From contig JAITBC010000215.1 of the NCBI GenBank assembly GCA_031283785.1, forward strand, positions 1 through 21,613: a DNA stretch of 21,613 nt, given 5' to 3'. Source of the DNA: Tannerella sp. Lineage in GTDB: Bacteria; Bacteroidota; Bacteroidia; Bacteroidales; Tannerellaceae. The notes beneath the pieces were generated by a model. It saw only the letters and a list, made by a program, of their open reading frames with translations. It did no database searches and was not told where the DNA came from. The translations under genes were made by a program, and so were the position numbers. Numbering within the stretch: the first letter of the stretch is position 1; the number at the start of each line of letters is the position of its first letter. This document shows positions 7,053-16,299 of this stretch, piece after piece.

Positions 7053-8375
7053 ATGGAAACATTTTTGATAAAGGCCGTACAACTTATTCTAAGTCTCTCA
7101 TTATTAGTGCTCATTCATGAATTTGGGCATTTCATTTTCGCCCGCCTGTTTAAGGTACGTGTCGAAAAATTTTACCTGTTCTTCGACCCCTGGTTTTCAC
7201 TGTTCAAATTCAAGCCGAAAAACAGCGATACGGAATATGGCATAGGCTGGCTACCGCTTGGCGGATACTGTAAGATATCCGGCATGATCGACGAGACGAT
7301 GGACAGGGAACAAATGGCGCAACCGCCCAAATCTTATGAATTTCGCTCCAAATCTGCAGGACAGCGGCTGCTCATCATGACTGCCGGCGTCATATTCAAC
7401 TTTCTGCTCGCTCTGTTCGTCTATTCAATGGTACTGTTGTACTGGGGCGACACGTACATCCCCCTGAAAAACGTGACATACGGTATGGAATATAGCAGTA
7501 CGTTCAAAAATATCGGTTTTAAGGACGGCGACATACTGTTAAAAGCCGATACAACGACGCTTGAGCGTTTCAACGAAGACTGTCTGCGTAACGTAGTAAA
7601 CGCACGCACGGTAACCGTTCTCAGGGACGGACGGGAAGTCACCGTCGACATCCCCGAAGATATGATGCAACGGATTCTCCGGGATAAGGAAGGCTTCGCC
7701 TATTATCGTATCCCAATGATTATCGCCGAAGTGCAAAGAGAATCAGCGATCGAAGCAGGATTGGAAAAAGGCGACCGTGTAACGGGTGTCAACGGTGTAA
7801 GCGCCGTTGCGGCATCGGATATCATAAATGAATTATATGCCGACCGCGAAAAAACCGTACGTATCGACATCCTGCGCAACGGCCGTCCGCTGTCGGTCGA
7901 TGCTCCGGTCGACTCGCTCGGCCACCTCGGCGTCAGCATCTACAACGACCCTGCGTCAATCTACGAGACGGTGACGGCAAGATACAATTTCTTCAGTTCA
8001 TTCCCCGCAGGAATAAAATTAGGCTTCAAAACGCTCAAAGGATATGTAAACGACATGAAATATGTATTCACAAAGGAAGGTGCGAAAAGTGTGGGCGGAT
8101 TCGGCGCTATCGGAAATCTTTTCCCTGCCTCGTGGAACTGGCGTATCTTCTGGGAACGTACGGCATTTCTGTCAATCATACTGGCATTCATGAACATCCT
8201 TCCTATCCCCGCACTTGATGGCGGGCACGTGATGTTCCTGCTCTACGAAGTGATTACAAGACGCAAACCGGGTGATAAATTCCTCGAATATGCCCAAATC
8301 ACAGGTATGATTATATTATTTTCTTTGTTTATATTTGCAAACGGAAATGATATACTGAAAGTTTTCTTCCGCTAA
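7053..8375 (+). CDS. rseP: Site-2 intramembrane metalloprotease RseP
   Basis: RseP cleaves membrane-spanning segments, classically anti-sigma factors and leftover signal peptides. The zinc motif HEFGH (residues 22-26) is in the first transmembrane helix, and the third ligand is in the LDGGH motif (Asp389) of a C-terminal helix. Between them are two PDZ-type regions (around residues 135-200 and 220-295, the second with AGLEKGDRVTGVNG), as in the E. coli enzyme. At 440 residues it is full length with about four membrane helices. It follows dxr as in many Bacteroidetes. The anti-sigma substrate is not in the window. Confidence 0.95.
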   Translation: METFLIKAVQLILSLSLLVLIHEFGHFIFARLFKVRVEKFYLFFDPWFSLFKFKPKNSDTEYGIGWLPLGGYCKISGMIDETMDREQMAQPPKSYEFRSKSAGQRLLIMTAGVIFNFLLALFVYSMVLLYWGDTYIPLKNVTYGMEYSSTFKNIGFKDGDILLKADTTTLERFNEDCLRNVVNARTVTVLRDGREVTVDIPEDMMQRILRDKEGFAYYRIPMIIAEVQRESAIEAGLEKGDRVTGVNGVSAVAASDIINELYADREKTVRIDILRNGRPLSVDAPVDSLGHLGVSIYNDPASIYETVTARYNFFSSFPAGIKLGFKTLKGYVNDMKYVFTKEGAKSVGGFGAIGNLFPASWNWRIFWERTAFLSIILAFMNILPIPALDGGHVMFLLYEVITRRKPGDKFLEYAQITGMIILFSLFIFANGNDILKVFFR

Positions 8376-8395
8376 ACAATTAAAAAGGAACAAAT

Positions 8396-9139
8396 ATGAT
8401 AAAAGCGCTGCATCAATTAGGAGAATATCTGCTTCTTATGAAGAAGGCTATTGCCATACCTACGCGGTGGAGCATGTTTCTCAAACAGTTAGTAAAAGAG
8501 ATATATAAACTCGGCGTAGATTCCATCTGGATTGTCGTTATCATCTCCATATTTATAGGAACCGTAATAGCCATTCAGATATCGCTTAATATAAGTTCAC
8601 CGCTGATTCCCAAGTTCACGATAGGTTTTACGACACGCGAGATCATCCTGCTGGAATTTTCGTCGTCCATCATGTGCCTCATCCTTGCGGGAAAAGTAGG
8701 CAGTAACATTGCATCCGAGATCGGCACGATGCGCGTCACCGAACAGATCGACGCAATGGAAATGATGGGCGTCAATTCCGCAAATTTCCTTATCATGCCT
8801 AAAATTGCCGGATTGATGCTGTTTATCCCCGTATTAGTCATATTCAGCATGACAACAGGAATCGCCGGCGGTTTAGCGGCAAGTTACACGGGAGGAGGTA
8901 TGACGCCGTCCTCTTTTGAATTCGGACTTCAGTACTATTTCAATTCGTTCTATATCTCGTATTCGATCATAAAGTCCATCGTTTATGCGTTCATTATATC
9001 ATCTATTTCGTCTTTTTTCGGATATACGGTAAAAGGCGGCTCTCTAATGGTCGGTAAAGCGAGTACAAATTCGGTGGTGATGAGCAGCATAATGATATTA
9101 TTGGCCGATGTCCTGTTAACACATATAATGCTGACCTGA
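8396..9139 (+). CDS. mlaE: MlaE-type lipid ABC transporter permease
   Basis: This is a MlaE/YrbE-family permease that moves phospholipids between inner and outer membranes as part of an MCE transport system. Family features include a long hydrophobic N-terminal helix pair, the block LAGKVGSNIASEIGTMRVTE followed by QIDAMEMMGVNS, and several C-terminal membrane helices ending LLADVLLTHIM. The 247-residue length is normal. The ATPase gene starts two bases after its stop. The MCE substrate-binding partner (MlaD) is not in the window and must be encoded elsewhere if the system is complete. Confidence 0.92.
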   Translation: MIKALHQLGEYLLLMKKAIAIPTRWSMFLKQLVKEIYKLGVDSIWIVVIISIFIGTVIAIQISLNISSPLIPKFTIGFTTREIILLEFSSSIMCLILAGKVGSNIASEIGTMRVTEQIDAMEMMGVNSANFLIMPKIAGLMLFIPVLVIFSMTTGIAGGLAASYTGGGMTPSSFEFGLQYYFNSFYISYSIIKSIVYAFIISSISSFFGYTVKGGSLMVGKASTNSVVMSSIMILLADVLLTHIMLT

Positions 9140-9140
9140 T

Positions 9141-9941
9141 ATGATTGAAATAAAACATCTGATCAAATCGTTCGACGGTAGAACCATAATCAATGATATA
9201 AGCACGGTTTTCGAAACCGGGAAAACCAATCTTATCATCGGGCGGAGCGGTTCCGGAAAAACGATTTTACTGAAAAATGTGATCGGCTTGATGAAGCCCG
9301 ATTCCGGAGATATCATATATGACGGCCGCAATCTCCTGAATATGAATAAACGCGAGATACTGATCCTGCGACGCGAAATGGGCTTGTTGTTTCAGGGATC
9401 TGCCATGTTCGACAGTATGACGGTGCTGGAAAATGTGATGTTCCCTTTGGATATGTTCTCGGAAGATTCCGTACGGGAAAGACGAAAACGTGCTGTCTTA
9501 TGCCTGGAAAGGGTTGATCTGTCCGGAACATACGACTTGTACCCTTCGGAAATAAGCGGAGGTATGATGAAGCGGGCTGCGATCGCACGCGCCATCGCGC
9601 TACAACCCAAATACCTGTTCTGCGACGAACCTAATTCGGGACTGGATCCTAAAACAGCCCTTATCATCGACCACCTGATTCACAGCATTACGAAAGAATA
9701 CGGCATGACAACCGTCATCAATACGCACGACATGAACTCTGTGATGAACATCGGTGAAAATATCGTCTTTATAAAAGACGGAATATGCCTGTGGAACGGC
9801 ACTAAAGAACAGGTTATAAGTTCACGGAACAAAGCTTTGGAGGATTTTATTTTTGCATCGGACCTCCTTCGTAAAGCTAAAGAGATGGAAAAAGATATAC
9901 AACAAAAAGACGAAAATGATGGAAAATGTAATACGAAGTAA
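9141..9941 (+). CDS. mlaF: MlaF-type ABC transporter ATP-binding protein
   Basis: This is the ATPase partner of the preceding permease. Walker A is GRSGSGKT (34-41), the Q-loop is LLFQGSAMF, the signature is SGGMMKR (after SEI, instead of the usual LSGG), Walker B is YLFCDEPNSGLDP, and the switch histidine is in NTHDM. The 266-residue length is typical, with a charged C-terminal tail (KEMEKDIQQKDENDG). It is the last gene of the operon. A small hairpin begins at the last base of the stop codon. Confidence 0.93.
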   Translation: MIEIKHLIKSFDGRTIINDISTVFETGKTNLIIGRSGSGKTILLKNVIGLMKPDSGDIIYDGRNLLNMNKREILILRREMGLLFQGSAMFDSMTVLENVMFPLDMFSEDSVRERRKRAVLCLERVDLSGTYDLYPSEISGGMMKRAAIARAIALQPKYLFCDEPNSGLDPKTALIIDHLIHSITKEYGMTTVINTHDMNSVMNIGENIVFIKDGICLWNGTKEQVISSRNKALEDFIFASDLLRKAKEMEKDIQQKDENDGKCNTK

Positions 9942-10141
9942 GTTATAAAATAACTGGGGGAGTTTAATTATATACCAGATAAAGAAATTAAATTAGAACA
10001 ATAACTAATTGATTATAAAATGATTAATGAAGACGGTCGAGAATATTTGTATAGATTTGCATAGATATAATATTAGTTTTGTAGATATACGGTAATTATA
10101 TTCATATAGATTCGTATAGTAGATAACTATTTTACTAAATC

Positions 10142-10149
10142 TATCTTTG
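10142..10149 (+). promoter_or_regulatory. -7 promoter element of the fimbrillin-like gene
   Basis: TATCTTTG fits TAnnTTTG and is followed by C-A within a sequence typical of Bacteroidetes promoters. The -33 box is not a clear TTTG. It implies a 5' leader of about 100 bases that contains the 14-bp tandem repeat. A second candidate, TAGTTTTG, is at 10074-10081. Confidence 0.5.
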
Positions 10150-10195
10150 CACAATATTATGATTCTTTTAAAGAAAAATTCATTTTATTTTTAAT

Positions 10196-10223
10196 TTATT
10201 GCTGTGAAATTATTGCTGTGAAA
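10196..10223. repeat. 14-bp tandem duplication in the leader
   Basis: TTATTGCTGTGAAA occurs twice, head to tail and identical, at 10196-10209 and 10210-10223, ending 34 bases before the start codon of the lipoprotein gene. Confidence 0.9.
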
Positions 10224-10257
10224 TGTAGAACAAAAAGAGAGAGAACATAAAAATAAT

Positions 10258-13011
10258 ATGAAAATGAAACGTATAGTATCTTTGTTGATGTGTTGTTTGA
10301 CACTATGTTTTTGTGCAATATTATGCACGAGATGTACAAATGAACGCATTAATCCTAATCCCGAACCTCCTTCGGTACTGAAGAACGGGCAAGTATCTTT
10401 AAAAATACTGGTACCGAGAGGAAGTATATCTACTTATGCGAATACAGACGCCTCCGCAGATGAAAATCATATTGATACATTATATGTAGATTTATATCAA
10501 GACGGAACGCTGATAAAAGAAAGCAAGTTCAGCAGTAGCGAGTTGACCATAGGGACGAATACAAACGATTCGATTGTTATGATCGATTATGAAGTGGATA
10601 ATATTACTACGGGAAAGCTTTTTGCAAAAGTCTATGCAAACCGCAAAAACGTAAAAATTATATCCGATGAAATTCCCATTCCCGCAGGGACGGCAGCCAC
10701 TTCGCTTTTTATGAGCGGTCAGGATTCAGTCCGGTCCAACGGGACGTCATATGAGGGTACGATTCACCTTGTGCGCGATGTAGCAAAAATCCGTGTGAAC
10801 ATATCAAAACACAGTCTCATCCTTCCCTCAGATCTGGAAATAGATTATGCCAACGTTAAAATACAGGCCTTGACTGTGCCCAACCAGACATCGTTATTTC
10901 AGCTAATGGATGCCGCAAAATCACAAAGCGGATTCGTATATATCAATTATACGGAACGCGGTCCGTCACCGCTCTCACCGCTCCGCCGGTCTCCTACATC
11001 ATTTAATCCTACGGCAGGAGGACAGATAGATTCTTTTTATGTGAATGAGAATCACTTGTCGGCATACGATGTGCCGAGCGATGAGACGACATCGACAAAC
11101 ATAACAAAGGTAAAAGTGACGATCCCTACATATTCTCCTACCGAGGGAGCAAAAGTAGCTTATTATACTTACGCTTTATATACCACGGCAGGAGGTTATA
11201 CCTTATTAAGAAACTATATTTATACATTAGATATAAAGGTACGCGGGCAAAGCCTCGAACCGGTAATAACCGTAAATATGCAGCCATGGGGCGATATAAC
11301 TATGGACGGGAGCATCTACGGTACTTACCTGACGACACCTTCGGAAATAAAATTCGATTCCAATGGAGAAGCGGTCATCGACTTCTGTACGGATGCGCAA
11401 GCCTTATATTTTAATTTTAAAGATTTCGAGACAAACACCGGTATTGAGATTGGTTTTGATGGTATAGAGACCGAAGGTGTTGAATATGGCGTTGACGAAT
11501 TGATGCCCGACGGCTTCAAAGACGGACATATCCTGTTAGACCGACAGCATTGCGGAAGTTTCAAATTCAGGTTAGACCTTGGTGAGGCGTTATTTTCGAA
11601 ATTCCCGGAGTTTAATGTCAGCGGCAAGATATGTGTGAAAGCCGGAAATATTGTGAAATGCCTGATGTTACCTGCCCAACGCATATATGATGCTCACTTT
11701 ATTGTCGGAGACAGTATTTTCAGGTGGGTTGGTGAAAATTATACGTATGCAAGCGTTCATGAAGACGCGGAAAATAATATACGTCCCGAATGGCTGAATA
11801 TATCAACGGCACGGAGTTATAATCAGACAGAGATGCGAACATCATATGAAGGTTCGGCCACAACTTTGTATTTACACCTGGATGAAAATCTGACGGGTTA
11901 TTCACGAACGGGGAGCGTCGCCGTGACAACAAGCAGCGGCGTAGAAAAGAAACTTAACATAACACAGTTGCCTGCTATACCGGTAGGCAGATTCGGCTAC
12001 GCAAATATGAGTTCTGCGGACGACAGCATCTATACCGCCATGCTATATACGGAACAACGATACGAGTTCACCACAATGCTCCCATACATAAGTTCGGAAA
12101 ACAGTCAAATCATGCCGGGTAATGCAATATATAACGGACGTATGACAGCGATTACTACTCCATCCGTATTTGATTGGTCAAACTATAATAATAATTTCAA
12201 CTACCGGAGTACTGTGTATCAGGCGATCAATTATTGTGCATACAAAAACAGAATCACCAGCACCTCCGTTAAGGACGACCTGAAGTGGTATTTACCTGCA
12301 CAGGCTCAGTTAATGGGTTTATGGTTATCCTACAATTCTTATAAAGACATTGCCACGTCAAACTTTATATACGCCAACAACCCTGCCGATATATTCTGGA
12401 GTTCTACGAGCAATAATCATTATACCAGGGAAGCCCAGTTAATAAACTTCAAATTCGGCAATGTCGGTCACCACTATAGAACCGATAAATACTGGGTTCG
12501 CTGCGTACGCGACGGCGCGACGACCAACAGCATGATATTAACGTCAAAAAGCTATCCCGTCATAGATTTCGGGATTGGAGGAATGCCGGCAGCAAGTTTG
12601 ACGACAACGAGCAAAGTCAATGTCGGAGGCACTGAAAATTCCACCACTAATCAGACATTATATAAAACGCTTCGTGTAGCGATTGGAGATATTCCTTCGT
12701 CGGGAGCATGGAATCTAAGCGCATGTGCTTCATATACCGAAGGTAGTATCGGCGGCTGGAGACTCCCGACACAACGAGAGCTTCAGGCTATTTGGATATT
12801 ACAGTATGAAATAAAAAAGAATTTTACAGGATTCGATTTATTCAAAGGGGATTACTATTGGAGCGCAACGGAAGCTTCGGAAGGAGGCGGAACACATGCC
12901 TGGACTATATACGGAAGCGGAAGCAGGACAGAACCGGGATCATCGGGTAATGCTCCGATTCAACATAAATCTCAACAACTCAGAATAAGATGCGTTAAAG
13001 AAGAGTTATAA
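10258..13011 (+). CDS. Fimbrillin/Mfa-like surface lipoprotein with two FISUMP-like modules
   Basis: This is a large exported protein of 917 residues. The N-terminus is a hydrophobic, cysteine-rich export signal. Cys26 (LCTRCTNE) is the most likely lipid-attachment site, although Arg at -1 is unusual and Cys19 or Cys23 cannot be excluded. Residues ~45-350 resemble fimbrillin-like (Mfa/FimB type) proteins: ENHIDTLYVDLYQDGTLIKE, then VRDVAKIRVNI. A BACON-like beta domain may cover ~485-570, ending KKLNITQLPA. Two related C-terminal modules follow, ~571-749 (WYLPAQAQL, FWSSTSN, YWVRCVRDG) and ~765-917 (GWRLPTQREL, YYWSATEAS, LRIRCVKEEL), matching the FISUMP pattern. The probable role is a surface or fimbria-tip adhesin, inferred from architecture. 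It is a single gene with its own promoter and terminator, and more AT-rich than its neighbours. Confidence 0.75.
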   Translation: MKMKRIVSLLMCCLTLCFCAILCTRCTNERINPNPEPPSVLKNGQVSLKILVPRGSISTYANTDASADENHIDTLYVDLYQDGTLIKESKFSSSELTIGTNTNDSIVMIDYEVDNITTGKLFAKVYANRKNVKIISDEIPIPAGTAATSLFMSGQDSVRSNGTSYEGTIHLVRDVAKIRVNISKHSLILPSDLEIDYANVKIQALTVPNQTSLFQLMDAAKSQSGFVYINYTERGPSPLSPLRRSPTSFNPTAGGQIDSFYVNENHLSAYDVPSDETTSTNITKVKVTIPTYSPTEGAKVAYYTYALYTTAGGYTLLRNYIYTLDIKVRGQSLEPVITVNMQPWGDITMDGSIYGTYLTTPSEIKFDSNGEAVIDFCTDAQALYFNFKDFETNTGIEIGFDGIETEGVEYGVDELMPDGFKDGHILLDRQHCGSFKFRLDLGEALFSKFPEFNVSGKICVKAGNIVKCLMLPAQRIYDAHFIVGDSIFRWVGENYTYASVHEDAENNIRPEWLNISTARSYNQTEMRTSYEGSATTLYLHLDENLTGYSRTGSVAVTTSSGVEKKLNITQLPAIPVGRFGYANMSSADDSIYTAMLYTEQRYEFTTMLPYISSENSQIMPGNAIYNGRMTAITTPSVFDWSNYNNNFNYRSTVYQAINYCAYKNRITSTSVKDDLKWYLPAQAQLMGLWLSYNSYKDIATSNFIYANNPADIFWSSTSNNHYTREAQLINFKFGNVGHHYRTDKYWVRCVRDGATTNSMILTSKSYPVIDFGIGGMPAASLTTTSKVNVGGTENSTTNQTLYKTLRVAIGDIPSSGAWNLSACASYTEGSIGGWRLPTQRELQAIWILQYEIKKNFTGFDLFKGDYYWSATEASEGGGTHAWTIYGSGSRTEPGSSGNAPIQHKSQQLRIRCVKEEL

Positions 13012-13042
13012 AAGAGTTTCATTATTCATTATTACAATATTA

Positions 13043-13061
13043 TTATCGGATAACCCGATAA
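13043..13061. other. Short stem-loop before the terminator
   Basis: TTATCGG, loop ATAAC, CCGATAA: a 7-bp perfect stem 31 bases after the lipoprotein stop. It lacks a T-run and probably stabilises the transcript end together with the next hairpin. Confidence 0.5.
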
Positions 13062-13063
13062 AC

Positions 13064-13104
13064 AGAAAGCAGCTATCGCGAGATACCTGCTTTCTTTGTT
13101 TTTT
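13064..13104 (+). terminator. Rho-independent terminator of the fimbrillin-like gene
   Basis: AGAAAGCAG (13064-13072) pairs with CTGCTTTCT (13087-13095). Inside, after a C-C mismatch, TATC pairs with GATA around a GCGA tetraloop. The stem is followed by TTGTTTTTT. This is a strong hairpin with a U-tract in the plus direction, just before the convergent metK gene. Confidence 0.88.
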
Positions 13105-13160
13105 ACATATCGTGGGGGCAGGGATTCCACACCCGCCCTTCGCGTGCGTCACAACATTTG

Positions 13161-14459
13161 TTACAGTCCGAACGCTTCTTTTATCTTACCGACATAGTCT
13201 AACTTTTCCCATGTGAACAATTCAACTTCATACGTCACCGTGTCCTGATAGCGCGACGGGAAAATTTTCGTTACGAACTTCGGCGTACGTCCCATATGCC
13301 CGAAAGAAGCCGTCTCAAGGTATATCGGATTTCGCAACTTCATCCGTTCTTCAATAGCTTTGGGACGCATATCAAACAATTCTGCGATCTTTTCCGCTAT
13401 CTCTCCGTCGGTCAGGTTCACGTTGGAACGACCGTACGTATTGACAAAAATATTCATAGGTTTGGCAACGCCAATCGCATAGGATACCTGTACAAGCACC
13501 TCGTCGGCCACGCCTGCCGCGACAAGATTCTTGGCTATATGACGCGAAGCATAAGCGGCCGAACGGTCGACTTTCGAGGGGTCTTTCCCCGAAAAAGCGC
13601 CGCCGCCGTGTGCTCCTTTGCCTCCGTAAGTATCCACGATAATCTTGCGTCCCGTCAGTCCCGTATCTCCGTGCGGCCCGCCGATGACGAACTTGCCGGT
13701 AGGATTGACGTAATAAGTGATACGATCGTCGAACAGAGCCTGCACTTTCGCGGGATACTGTGCTTTCACGCGCGGGATCAGTACCGTCTTCACATCTTCG
13801 GCGATCGCCAGCTGCATCTGCCTGTCCGCATCTTCCTGCGAAAGTCCGTTCGCGGCCGTCACAAATTCGTCGTGCTGCGCAGATATTACAATCGTATCTA
13901 TGCGCAACGGCGTCCCATCGTCGTCATACTCAATCGTAACCTGGCTCTTTGCATCAGGACGCAGATACGACATCAGTTCCGTCCCGTCCCTGCGTATAGC
14001 GGAAAGTTCCTTAAGCAGGCTATGCGCAAGGTCAAGCGCCAAGGGCATAAAATTCTCCGTCTCATTCGTTGCATAACCGAACATCATCCCCTGGTCGCCG
14101 GCTCCCTGATCATACGGGTCTTGTCGCTCGACGCCACGGTTTATATCCGGACTTTGCTCATGAATAGCGGATAGTATGCCGCACGATTTTGCTTCGAACT
14201 GATATTCGCTCTTTGTATAACCGATTTTCTCAATCACACGACGCACAACATCATGCACATCCACATATGCATTTGATTTAACTTCGCCGGCAACAACTAC
14301 CTGACCGGTAGTAACCAGTGTTTCACACGCAACTTTCGACTGTCTGTCATGCGCCAGGAACTCATCCAGTAACGCATCCGATATCTGATCGGCAACTTTG
14401 TCGGGGTGTCCTTCCGACACCGATTCTGATGTAAATAGATAACTCATTACTTCACTCAT
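13161..14459 (-). CDS. metK: S-adenosylmethionine synthetase
   Basis: MetK makes S-adenosylmethionine from methionine and ATP. Conserved blocks are [21 protein letters not shown] (His18 and Asp20 region), [27 protein letters not shown] and the phosphate loop [19 protein letters not shown]. The 432-residue length is normal. The longest start (14459) adds MSEV before MSYLFTSES. An ATG at 14447 gives the N-terminus usual in Bacteroidetes and is an equally good start. It is 165 bases downstream of the RNase G gene on the same strand. No SAM riboswitch was recognised upstream. Confidence 0.96.
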   Translation of the reverse strand: MSEVMSYLFTSESVSEGHPDKVADQISDALLDEFLAHDRQSKVACETLVTTGQVVVAGEVKSNAYVDVHDVVRRVIEKIGYTKSEYQFEAKSCGILSAIHEQSPDINRGVERQDPYDQGAGDQGMMFGYATNETENFMPLALDLAHSLLKELSAIRRDGTELMSYLRPDAKSQVTIEYDDDGTPLRIDTIVISAQHDEFVTAANGLSQEDADRQMQLAIAEDVKTVLIPRVKAQYPAKVQALFDDRITYYVNPTGKFVIGGPHGDTGLTGRKIIVDTYGGKGAHGGGAFSGKDPSKVDRSAAYASRHIAKNLVAAGVADEVLVQVSYAIGVAKPMNIFVNTYGRSNVNLTDGEIAEKIAELFDMRPKAIEERMKLRNPIYLETASFGHMGRTPKFVTKIFPSRYQDTVTYEVELFTWEKLDYVGKIKEAFGL

Positions 14460-14597
14460 TTATTAAGTTAAACATAAATAATGAATTAAACGTCGGGAAT
14501 ATTTATACCGGAACGGCAAGAAAAAGAGAATCAATTCTTTTTAGCATTTTTTCCTGTGGTTGCAAGCAGTACAAATCTGTCCACGTCAATTCGGCTG

Positions 14598-14605
14598 CAA
14601 AGTTA
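14598..14605 (-). promoter_or_regulatory. -7 promoter element of metK
   Basis: On the minus strand this reads TAACTTTG, fitting TAnnTTTG, giving a leader of about 135 bases before metK. No good TTTG box lies 19-21 bases upstream. The -33 region would fall in the last codons of the RNase G gene. Confidence 0.4.
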
Positions 14606-14624
14606 TAAAAAAAATAGAATAAAC

Positions 14625-16208
14625 CTATTTGATTTCCACTTTTTCTACTTTTTCGTTCACTTCAAATTCATTCTTATCCGTATCATAAAATTTATATTCC
14701 AGAAAGCCGAGACTCTGATCCGGGATTATTTTAAGGTTTCGGCTATATTTCCATTTCCAACGTTTCAATATCGAAAGGAGACCTTTTGTAATATAAGCAT
14801 ACACATACGGATGTATATGGAGAATAAAATTTTTCACATTCAACTTATTCGTCAGGGTATCAAGTTTTTCTTCCAGCGTATCGGTAAACAGGATCGACGG
14901 ACGCGCATGACCGGAGCCAAAGCAGGTCGGACAAGTTTCCGAGGTATCAATATCCAGCACCGGTCGCACCCGTTGACGAGTGATCTGCATCAGTCCGAAC
15001 TTGCTCAACGGCAATATATTATGTCGAGCACGGTCGCGCGACATCGCCACATTCATATGTTCAAACAGTTTCTGACGGTTTGCAGCATCCGTCATATCGA
15101 TAAAATCAACGACGATAATGCCGCCCATATCACGTAAGCGGAACTGTCGTGCAAGCTCGTCGGCAGCTGCAATATTCACGTTAAAAGATGCCTCTTCCGG
15201 TTCATTTCCGTTTTTATTGGAGCGATTACCGCTATTCACATCAACGACATGCATGGCCTCGGTATGTTCGATGATAAGATATGCCCCATATTTAAACGTA
15301 ACCGTACGTGCAAGCGACGATTTTATCTGTTTGGTAATAGCGAAATGGTCGAAAACAGGCAATTCGTCCGTATAAAGTTTGACGATATCCTTCTGTTCCG
15401 GCGCTATTAACGATACATAATCAAGCACATTCTTGTACACATCTTCATTATTAATATAAATATGTACGAAAGTAGGATTCAAAACATCCCTCAGGAGGGC
15501 GACCATTCTCGACGTTTCTTCATAAAAGAGCGCCGGCGGCTTCAATTTGTGCAGTTTAAGGAGATTGTCGTCGAAACGTTTCTGCAGGGTTTTAAGTTCG
15601 TGGTCGAGTTCGGCAACACGCTTTCCTTCGGCCGATGTCCTGACGATGACGCCGAAATTCCTGGTCTTAACGCTCTGTATCAGCTGCCGCAACCGTGCGC
15701 GTTCTTCATTCGATTTAATTTTAGTCGAAACGGAAACTTTATCGGAAAAAGGAATAAGGACAAGATAACGCCCCGCAAAAGACAACTCGGCCGTTAAGCG
15801 GGGGCCTTTCGTCGAAATAGGTTCTTTTGCTATCTGGACCAGCACTTCTTCGCCGGCAGAAAGCACATCGGCAATCTTGCCGTCTTTCTGCATCTCCGGC
15901 AAAAGCGACACTTTTGAGACAATAGTATTCTTCCTGTCGCCGGAAAATATTCTCTTCAGGAATTTCTGTTGCGTATTAAAATTAGAGCCGAGATCCTGAT
16001 AGTGAAGGAAGCCTTCCTTTTTGTATCCGACATCGATAAACGCAGCATTAAGGCCGGGAAGTATTTTTTTCACCTTCCCGAAATAAATATCGCCGACAGC
16101 ATACGACTCGTTACGTGTTTCCCGCTGAAACTCGACAAGCACCTTGTCTTCCGTCACTGCGATTGAGACCTCCTTAGATGTTACATCTACAATTATTTCA
16201 CTTACCAC
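14625..16208 (-). CDS. rng: Ribonuclease E/G family endoribonuclease
   Basis: This is a single-strand endoribonuclease acting in rRNA maturation and mRNA turnover. It has an S1 RNA-binding domain at about residues 37-120 (GDIYFGKVKKILPGLNAAFIDVG). The catalytic DNase I-like part has the two magnesium aspartates, Asp323 (VVDVNSGN) and Asp368 (GGIIVVDFIDM). The zinc-link is CPTC at 426-429 followed by FGSGH. At 527 residues it is RNase G-like, without the long degradosome scaffold of RNase E. The start codon is GTG: the ATG one base upstream runs into a stop at once (ATG TGG TAA), and no other in-frame ATG occurs for about 100 codons. MVSEIIVDV then lines up with homologues. It is downstream of the mini-protein and HU genes, probably one operon. 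Confidence 0.95.
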   Translation of the reverse strand: MVSEIIVDVTSKEVSIAVTEDKVLVEFQRETRNESYAVGDIYFGKVKKILPGLNAAFIDVGYKKEGFLHYQDLGSNFNTQQKFLKRIFSGDRKNTIVSKVSLLPEMQKDGKIADVLSAGEEVLVQIAKEPISTKGPRLTAELSFAGRYLVLIPFSDKVSVSTKIKSNEERARLRQLIQSVKTRNFGVIVRTSAEGKRVAELDHELKTLQKRFDDNLLKLHKLKPPALFYEETSRMVALLRDVLNPTFVHIYINNEDVYKNVLDYVSLIAPEQKDIVKLYTDELPVFDHFAITKQIKSSLARTVTFKYGAYLIIEHTEAMHVVDVNSGNRSNKNGNEPEEASFNVNIAAADELARQFRLRDMGGIIVVDFIDMTDAANRQKLFEHMNVAMSRDRARHNILPLSKFGLMQITRQRVRPVLDIDTSETCPTCFGSGHARPSILFTDTLEEKLDTLTNKLNVKNFILHIHPYVYAYITKGLLSILKRWKWKYSRNLKIIPDQSLGFLEYKFYDTDKNEFEVNEKVEKVEIK

Positions 16209-16272
16209 ATCCGATTTTTAAATAAATAAACAAAAGAACAAACTTAAATACCTGCCATTTCTATTAAGCTTG

Positions 16273-16299
16273 TTCTTTCCAGACTCTTCTTTCCAGACT
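16273..16299. repeat. 13-bp direct repeat between the mini-protein and RNase G genes
   Basis: TTCTTTCCAGACT occurs at 16273-16285 and again at 16287-16299, one base apart (14-bp period). The second copy touches the stop codon of the mini-protein. Confidence 0.85.

Larger units (their letters stand above)
9942..10257. other. AT-rich intergenic regulatory region
   Basis: These 316 bases without a gene are markedly AT-rich. The small perfect hairpin AGTTAT-AAA-ATAACT (9941-9955) starts at the last base of the mlaF stop but has no T-run. A cluster of ATAGAT motifs lies at 10051-10144. There are two TAnnTTTG boxes, at 10074-10081 (TAGTTTTG) and 10142-10149 (TATCTTTG). A 14-bp tandem duplication lies at 10196-10223. 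No open frame here looks coding. Confidence 0.6.

Noticed and set aside
10051..10144. Invertible promoter flanked by inverted repeats, as for some Bacteroides surface genes
   Set aside because: The best inverted pair (ATAGATTT/AAATCTAT) is only 8 bp, AT-only apart from one position, and one arm overlaps the -7 box. No recombinase gene is nearby.
13296..14174. 292-codon plus-strand open frame
   Set aside because: It is antisense to metK, which is conserved along its length. The frame has no recognisable domain.
14521..14542. Possible terminator hairpin between RNase G and metK
   Set aside because: AAAAAGAGAA-TCAA-TTCTTTTTAG forms only a weak, A-U rich stem with a G-U pair, no clear U-tract and a mismatch at its base.
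14556..15137. 193-codon plus-strand open frame
   Set aside because: It is antisense to the 3' half of the RNase G gene and begins in the metK leader. No protein family is apparent.
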